From CAYUMU01 sp964445985 (GTDB taxonomy: Bacteria; Planctomycetota; Planctomycetia; Pirellulales; S012-138), in NCBI GenBank assembly GCA_964445985.1, contig CAYUMU010000087.1:1-28531 (forward strand): a stretch of DNA of 28,531 bases, given 5' to 3'. Positions 23,927-28,531 of this stretch are shown here, piece by piece. The position numbers were made by a program, and so were the translations under genes. Position 1 is the stretch's first letter; each line of letters begins with the position of its first letter. The notes under the pieces are model-generated. The model searched no databases. It was not told the DNA's origin and saw only the letters and a list, made by a program, of their open reading frames with translations.

Positions 23927-24148
23927 GAGTGTGGGGCAGGGCTCGGTCGCGGAGAGGCCGTTCGCCACGCCGCGAAGTTCAACGGGATGTTAACCGGTGA
24001 GAGCGGTGGGCTCAAGCAATCGGTGAGAATTGGTCGGATGGCTTGGGCAAGCCTGCCGAAGAGCGTAATCGTGGCTGAGCCCGTTCAAGTTGCCCGCCGT
24101 TCAGGCCCCTTCGGTTCGGCAGGGCGCTTGGTCCCCTTTTCCCAATCG

Positions 24149-24547
24149 TTACTGGGGAGGCTTGGGCGGCGCGGTTTGCGTGCTGTCGGTGGCGGGTACT
24201 CGTTTCGTCGTTTTTCCTGGTTGCGGTTTGCGAGCAGCGGCGCGTGCTGGAGGGCGGGGAGTCGGTCGGAGACGCGCCAGGATGGTGAAGATCACGGCCA
24301 GCATGATCAGCGCGCGCGGCTGTTTGATGACGAGCAGCACGGCCACGCCTGCCACGGCGATGAACAGAAACCAACGTGGCGCGTAGGAGAGTTGGGGGTG
24401 AGCCAGCCAGACCACGGCCATCATGAAACCGACGCGGACGCAGGCCGACATCCAGACTTCGGATTGTTCGCCAGGCTTAAGAATGAACAGCACCAGACTC
24501 GTCAGCAAGAGCAGCAGCGAAATTAGCCCTACGGCGGTGCGGTTCAT
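24149..24547 (-). CDS. Small membrane protein of unknown function
   Basis: 132 residues from the ATG at 24547 with no evident ribosome site. Three or four hydrophobic segments (about 5-23, 30-48, 58-72, 78-90) are followed by a basic, Pro/Arg/Ala/Lys-rich tail (TPRPPARAAARKPQPG). No family recognised; the amino-terminal half is clearly membrane-like, which is the main reason to accept it. It lies 200 bases after the YyaL-like gene on the same strand. Confidence 0.6.
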   Translation of the reverse strand: MNRTAVGLISLLLLLTSLVLFILKPGEQSEVWMSACVRVGFMMAVVWLAHPQLSYAPRWFLFIAVAGVAVLLVIKQPRALIMLAVIFTILARLRPTPRPPARAAARKPQPGKTTKRVPATDSTQTAPPKPPQ

Positions 24548-24747
24548 TGCGGCAGATGGGGGGGCTGGTGATTGGGGGCGCGGCTCGCCGCGGCGCGGGC
24601 GGGTGCAAGTTCAACCAGCATCACGCGAGACCGACAGGTTTTCAAGACGGCACAGCCACAAACGGGGCGACGCCGGAAAGTTCTCGCGATCAGGCAAATT
24701 CACGGGCGTTAGCCTGGCACACACACGGGGCTGCCGACGGCGCATGT

Positions 24748-26868
24748 TTAGCCGGAAGTCAACTTTTGCCAGGCAGCGCGAATGGCCGCTTCGCCTATGG
24801 CCGGCTCTCCGCAGGTGTGGTCGCGGCAGATATACACGCTGGGCTGGCCATCGACGGCCGTTTTGCCTTGGAACATGGAGTCGAGCGAACGGCAGCAAAC
24901 TTCTTGTTCGTCGGCGCCGCGGAACAGGGGCACGGGGTCGCCGTCTGCCTGACGGCAGGCCAGCACTTTGCGGGGGACATAGCGCCGGCGCAGGTCGAAC
25001 AGCAGGTCTTCGGGAGGGCGATCTTCCGGGCCCACCAGTACCAGGATTTCGTGCGTGGGGCCCAGATCGAAATCGAGGGCCAGCAGCATTTGGCCAGTCG
25101 CGGTGGGCGCCCGCTCCATAAAGTGGGCAAACGAGGCCAGGATGCCGCGGCCAAATTCTTGGAGCTCGTGGCTGCCGATGAGCTTGCCGAGCCGCAGGAA
25201 TGCGTAAGCCGTCATGCCATTGCCACTGGGCACGGGATTGTCTTGCACGTCTTTCTGGCGAGCGATGAGCTGTTCGTGGTCGTCGGCCGTGTAGAAGAAG
25301 TTGCCCCGCTGGGGATCGTGGAAGTGGCGGCGGATATGGCCTGCCAGGTGCAGGGCCGAGGAGAGATAGCGCTCTTCAAAGTTGGCTTCGTAGAGCGTGA
25401 TCAGGCCATTGACCAGGCAGGCGTAGTCGTCGAGATACGCGTCGAAGCGGGCGCGGCCCTCGCGCCAGGCGTGCAGCAGCCGGCCATCGTCCGCACGGAG
25501 CCGGTCGAGGATGAAATCGGCCGCGCGACTGGCGGCTTCCAGATAGAGCGGTTCATTGAGCACGCCGGCCGCCTCGGCCAGGGCATCGATCATCAGCCCA
25601 TTCCAGGAGACAATGATTTTGTCGTCGAGCCCAGGGTGAATGCGTTTCTCACGGGCAGCCAACAGCTTTTGGCGGCTGGCGGCCAACTCGGCTCGGAGTT
25701 CTTCGAGCGAAATCTTTTTGATCTGTGCACACTGCTCGAGCGTTTTAGGCAGGTTGAGGATGTTGTGCCCTTCGAAGTTGCCTTGGGGCGTAACATCGTA
25801 AACGTAAGCAAAGCGCTCGGCGGCCTCGGCGCCCAGCACTTGGGTCAGTTCGTCGGGAGTCCACACATAGAATTTGCCTTCCTCGCCTTCGCTGTCGGCA
25901 TCTTGGGTGCTATAGAACCCGCCCTCGGGTCCGGTCATTTCGCGGAGCACGTAGTCGAGCGTTTCGCGGGCCACGCGGGCATACTCGGGGTTTTGCAAAG
26001 CCTGATAGGCTTCCACATAACAGCGGGCCAGCATGGCGTTGTCGTACAGCATTTTTTCAAAGTGCGGCACGAGCCAGCGGCTATCGACCGAGTATCGATG
26101 AAAGCCACCGCCGAGTTGATCGTAGAGGCCGCCGGCAGCCATCTTGTCGAGCGTGAGCGTGACCAGGGGGAGCAGGCCGTGCCGCGGAAAGCGGAGGTTG
26201 AGCCGTAGCAGCAGTTGCAGATCGAGCGGATGAGGGAACTTGGGCGCGCCGCCGAAGCCGCCGTGTTGGCGATCGAAGGCGCGATCGAGCGCCGTCGCGG
26301 CCGTTTCGAGGAGGGCCGCATCGGGCTGGTTTTCTGGCGTTGCCGAGGGGTCGCCCTGTTGAACGTACTCGGTAAGGCGGGCAGCTTGTTGGACGATCTG
26401 TTCGCGACTTTCTTGCCAGTATTTGGTGACCGACTGAAGCACGTCGATAAAGCCGGGCCGGCCATGCAGGGCGCGCGGGGGCCAGTAGGTACCTCCGAGA
26501 AATGGCTGGAGGTCGGGCGTGAGGAACATGGAGAGGGGCCAACCGCCTCCTTGGGGCGAGCCCACCAGTTGGAAATAGACCTGGAGCGCCTGCATGTAAA
26601 TTTGATCGAGGTCGGGACGTTCTTCGCGGTCCACCTTGATCGGCACGAAGTTCTCGTTGAGGACCGCGGCAATTTCGGGGTCTTCGAAACTTTCGTGCTC
26701 CATCACGTGGCACCAGTGGCAGGCCGCGTAGCCAATGGACAGAAAGATCGGCCTGCTTTGGGCCTTGGCCAGGGCCAGGGCCTCTTCGCCCCAGGGGCGC
26801 CAGTCGACGGGGTTATCTTTATGTTGCAGCAGGTAAGGGCTGGTTTCTTGGGCGAGTTGGTTGGCCAT
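24748..26868 (-). CDS. YyaL-like thioredoxin-domain protein (DUF255 family, SSP411-type)
   Basis: 706 residues, normal for the family. The N-terminal thioredoxin-like domain (about 1-160) begins NQLAQETSPYLLQHKDNPVD and holds CHWCHVMEHESFEDPEIA (Cys 50 and 53), the DUF255 signature; WPLSMFLTPDLQPFLGGTYW follows. The rest (about 170-700) is an (alpha/alpha)-barrel, related in fold to N-acylglucosamine 2-epimerase-type glycosidases, with GGFGGAPKFPHP, GGLYDQLGGGFHRYSVDSRW and WNGLMIDALAEA. The family is widespread, but its reaction is not established; the CxxC suggests redox activity. No signal peptide, so cytoplasmic. It stands between panB and the small membrane protein, with no close operon partner. 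Confidence 0.9.
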   Translation of the reverse strand: MANQLAQETSPYLLQHKDNPVDWRPWGEEALALAKAQSRPIFLSIGYAACHWCHVMEHESFEDPEIAAVLNENFVPIKVDREERPDLDQIYMQALQVYFQLVGSPQGGGWPLSMFLTPDLQPFLGGTYWPPRALHGRPGFIDVLQSVTKYWQESREQIVQQAARLTEYVQQGDPSATPENQPDAALLETAATALDRAFDRQHGGFGGAPKFPHPLDLQLLLRLNLRFPRHGLLPLVTLTLDKMAAGGLYDQLGGGFHRYSVDSRWLVPHFEKMLYDNAMLARCYVEAYQALQNPEYARVARETLDYVLREMTGPEGGFYSTQDADSEGEEGKFYVWTPDELTQVLGAEAAERFAYVYDVTPQGNFEGHNILNLPKTLEQCAQIKKISLEELRAELAASRQKLLAAREKRIHPGLDDKIIVSWNGLMIDALAEAAGVLNEPLYLEAASRAADFILDRLRADDGRLLHAWREGRARFDAYLDDYACLVNGLITLYEANFEERYLSSALHLAGHIRRHFHDPQRGNFFYTADDHEQLIARQKDVQDNPVPSGNGMTAYAFLRLGKLIGSHELQEFGRGILASFAHFMERAPTATGQMLLALDFDLGPTHEILVLVGPEDRPPEDLLFDLRRRYVPRKVLACRQADGDPVPLFRGADEQEVCCRSLDSMFQGKTAVDGQPSVYICRDHTCGEPAIGEAAIRAAWQKLTSG

Positions 26869-27075
26869 GGTGGGGTAGGCCCTTTGAATTTGTGGCGGTG
26901 CCGGAGCGCGTTCGCGTTATCGTATCGCAAGAGTCGGAGCAGGTCCCGCCGAGCGTGTCGGCGAGGTTCGAACAGAGTGAACATGGAAGTCGCCGTTCGG
27001 GGCGGAACTTCCTTCCCCAGGGGCGAATGGCGAACGACCGCGACTGCTGGCTGAACCAGGTTTGGCAGGCAGGGA

Positions 27076-27870
27076 CTACGCCAGAGTTTCTGTGGCGTCT
27101 GGGAACTCCCCGCTGCGGACATCGTGTGAGAATTGTTTCAGGGCTTGGATCGAATGTTCGTGGAGCTGGGCGTAACGCCGCGAAAAGCGGGGACTAAAGC
27201 CGTCACTCATGCCCAGCAGGTCGTGTAGCACGAGCACCTGGCCGTCGCAGTGGGGGCCAGCGCCGATGCCGATCGTGGGGATTTCCAGTTGAGCCGTGAC
27301 TTGTTTGGCGACTGCGGCCGGAATGCATTCCAGCACGATGCCGAACGCGCCGGCGTCGGCGGCAGCCTGGGCGTCGTTGAGTAAGATTTCGGTATCTCGT
27401 TGAAAGCGGTAGCCGCCAAGTTGGTGGACACTTTGCGGGCGCAGCCCCACATGGGCCATGACGGGGATGCCGGCGTTGACGAGAGCGGCGATGGTATCGG
27501 CCTGGGCGGCCCCGCCTTCGAGCTTAACGGCCTGGCAGCGTGACTCCTTGAGAATGCGAGCCGCGTTTTCAACGGCTTTGTGCCGGCCGAGCAGGTGGGT
27601 GGGGAAGGGCATATCGACCACTACCAATGCCTGGGACACGCCGCGACACACCATCTCGGCGTGATAGATCATTTGGTCGAGCGTGATGGGCAGCGTGGTA
27701 TCGTGCCCTCCGGAAACCATGGCCACGCTATCGCCCACCAGAATGGCGTCGACCCCGGCGGCGTCGACCATGCGGCCTTGGGTGTAGTCATAGGCAGTGA
27801 CCATGCAGATTTTGCGGCCGGCAGCCTTGAGGGCCGAAAATGCCGGCACGGTGAGATGTTTGGGGGGCAT
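27076..27870 (-). CDS. panB: 3-methyl-2-oxobutanoate hydroxymethyltransferase
   Basis: 264 residues, the usual length. It adds a hydroxymethyl group from 5,10-methylenetetrahydrofolate to 2-oxoisovalerate, giving ketopantoate, the first step of pantothenate and CoA synthesis, in the cytoplasm. The metal and substrate ligands are visible: Asp 47 in VGDSVAMV, Asp 86 in VVDMPF and Glu 118 in KLEGG; the catalytic base is Glu 181 in LECIP. MVTAYDYTQGRMVDAAGVDA, HVGLRPQSVHQLGGY and IGIGAGPHCDGQVLVLHDLLG complete the family pattern. The ATG at 27870 has no clear ribosome site. No other pantothenate gene (panC, panD, panE) is nearby, so the pathway is dispersed. Confidence 0.95.
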   Translation of the reverse strand: MPPKHLTVPAFSALKAAGRKICMVTAYDYTQGRMVDAAGVDAILVGDSVAMVSGGHDTTLPITLDQMIYHAEMVCRGVSQALVVVDMPFPTHLLGRHKAVENAARILKESRCQAVKLEGGAAQADTIAALVNAGIPVMAHVGLRPQSVHQLGGYRFQRDTEILLNDAQAAADAGAFGIVLECIPAAVAKQVTAQLEIPTIGIGAGPHCDGQVLVLHDLLGMSDGFSPRFSRRYAQLHEHSIQALKQFSHDVRSGEFPDATETLA

Positions 27871-28169
27871 GGGAAAATCTGTTTTTGCGCAAAAGGCGTG
27901 GAAAGGCCCCCCTCGAACTTTCGCTGGCTTGGCCTGTAAAGATCGCTGGGAGCGCTCCGCGCGGGGGGGACGTGCGGGCCGTCAGGTACGCGACGGAACG
28001 GAGTTTCGTATTCCCGTTCCTCTCGTAAGGATTCTGCCAGGGCATTGTTACGGAGCAACCCCACCCTGGCAATGGGCGGGTAGCGGCGGGAAGATGGGTG
28101 GCAACGCCCGCAAGTGGCGGGGGGCCGGAACCTGCCGAGGGGATTTGTGAGCTCCCCAGAATGCGAAGA
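27871..28169. other. panB upstream region with two hairpins
   Basis: No gene is supported in these 299 bases. Two perfect inverted repeats occur: GGAACGG (27995-28001) / CCGTTCC (28014-28020), and TGCCAGGG (28035-28042) / CCCTGGCA (28064-28071). Both would lie in a long panB leader if transcription started beyond them. I recognise no known riboswitch. Confidence 0.4.
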
Positions 28170-28198
28170 ACGGCGGCCGGTACAAGACCGGCCGCCGT
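28170..28198 (-). terminator. Terminator of the YTV-repeat gene
   Basis: Perfect 11-base stem ACGGCGGCCGG / CCGGCCGCCGT with a 7-base loop, followed on the minus strand by TCTTCGCATT, which is only moderately T-rich. It lies 62 bases past the stop codon of the gene at 28260-28531. Confidence 0.65.
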
Positions 28199-28259
28199 CG
28201 TCGCAAAGACCAGGTTCTCTCTAACTCAAGGGTAGAGAGACGCGTCTTACTCACTCACT

Positions 28260-28531
28260 TCAGTTGCAGCAGCAGTTGCAGCAAGGAACTGGGCAGCAAA
28301 CCGTCACGGGAACTTGCTTGCACACCACGCGGGGCACGCAGCGGGTTACCGTGTAGGCCACCTTGGTGGGCACGCAGCGTTCGCACTTCACCGTCTTGGT
28401 GTAGTGAACGGGCTTGCAGACCGTGTAGGGAACCTGCTTGGTGTGTTGCTCGGCCACCATCTTGCAGACGGTGTACGTGCACTCTTTCACGCGTTGCTCC
28501 GGCACCATCTTGCAGGTGGTGTAGGTGCACT
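28260..28531 (-). CDS. YTV-repeat cysteine-rich surface protein, C-terminal part (cut by window edge)
   Basis: The last 90 residues of a minus-strand gene whose start is beyond the window; the frame stays open to the edge, so the ATG at 28508 is internal. Repeated motifs are clear: CTYTTCKMVPEQ, CTYTVCKMVAEQ, VPYTVCKPV, VAYTVTRCVP and VPVTVCCPVP, ending in CCNCCCN. YTV/YTVC repeats with regularly spaced cysteines define the YTV domain found in planctomycete cell-surface proteins, where a disulfide-linked wall role has been suggested. The terminal poly-Cys end could cross-link or bind metal. Any signal peptide would lie outside the window. A terminator follows the stop. Confidence 0.85.
   Translation of the reverse strand, partial: CTYTTCKMVPEQRVKECTYTVCKMVAEQHTKQVPYTVCKPVHYTKTVKCERCVPTKVAYTVTRCVPRVVCKQVPVTVCCPVPCCNCCCN

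Noticed and set aside
21775..23928. A 717-codon open frame on the plus strand opposite the symporter
   Set aside because: It is rich in His, Gly, Gln and Glu in the way antisense frames of high-GC genes are, matches no family, and the minus-strand frame is a clear membrane transporter.
24547..26208. A 553-codon plus-strand frame opposite the YyaL-like gene
   Set aside because: It is the shadow of a well-recognised minus-strand gene and has no ribosome site or domain.

Overview
The window looks like chromosomal DNA of a planctomycete, most likely near the Pirellulales. This is inference from content: a Tat-exported DUF1501 protein, a cysteine-rich YTV-type surface protein, a second secreted Cys-rich protein, short proteins starting with the MxFSLxxLM-type membrane leader, a secreted leucine-rich-repeat protein, high GC, loosely spaced genes and many starts with a weak or no Shine-Dalgarno. 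Most genes are on the minus strand.

Layout. 1-709: 5' end of clpC (minus, cut by the window edge), then about 950 bases without a convincing gene. 1662-5455: a Trm112-like protein, a secreted VxxxV-rich protein (plus), a DUF1501 protein and an exported alpha/beta hydrolase. 5759-6816: a c'-type cytochrome with a clear terminator, then an unknown 116-residue protein (plus). 7117-8367: a two-gene envelope operon (coiled-coil anchor plus a small one-helix protein) behind a near-consensus promoter with a palindrome at the expected start site. 8727-12148: exported esterase followed by lnt (apolipoprotein N-acyltransferase), 32 bases apart. 12149-14248: an AT-richer stretch with a structured inverted repeat, two plus-strand genes of unknown function and two REP-like hairpins. 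14249-17559: a secreted redoxin-fold protein with no cysteine in its mature part, followed by a large LRR protein. 17901-19838: recQ with a rearranged domain order. 19874-20136: a palindrome apparently split by a 133-base MITE-like element with a 5-base target duplication, then a strong terminator. 20207-24547: Cys-rich secreted protein, a doubly truncated nucleoside-transporter remnant, a sodium:solute symporter with a large soluble insert, and a small membrane protein. 24748-28531: YyaL/DUF255 protein, panB and the 3' end of a YTV-repeat gene.

Functionally it is housekeeping (clpC, lnt, recQ, panB, Trm112) mixed with secreted and envelope proteins. I see no CRISPR array, phage, secretion locus, tRNA or rRNA. 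I see no multi-gene novel system. The best leads are the nested insertion after recQ, the cysteine-free redoxin/LRR pair, the envelope operon with its promoter, and the internally deleted transporter.
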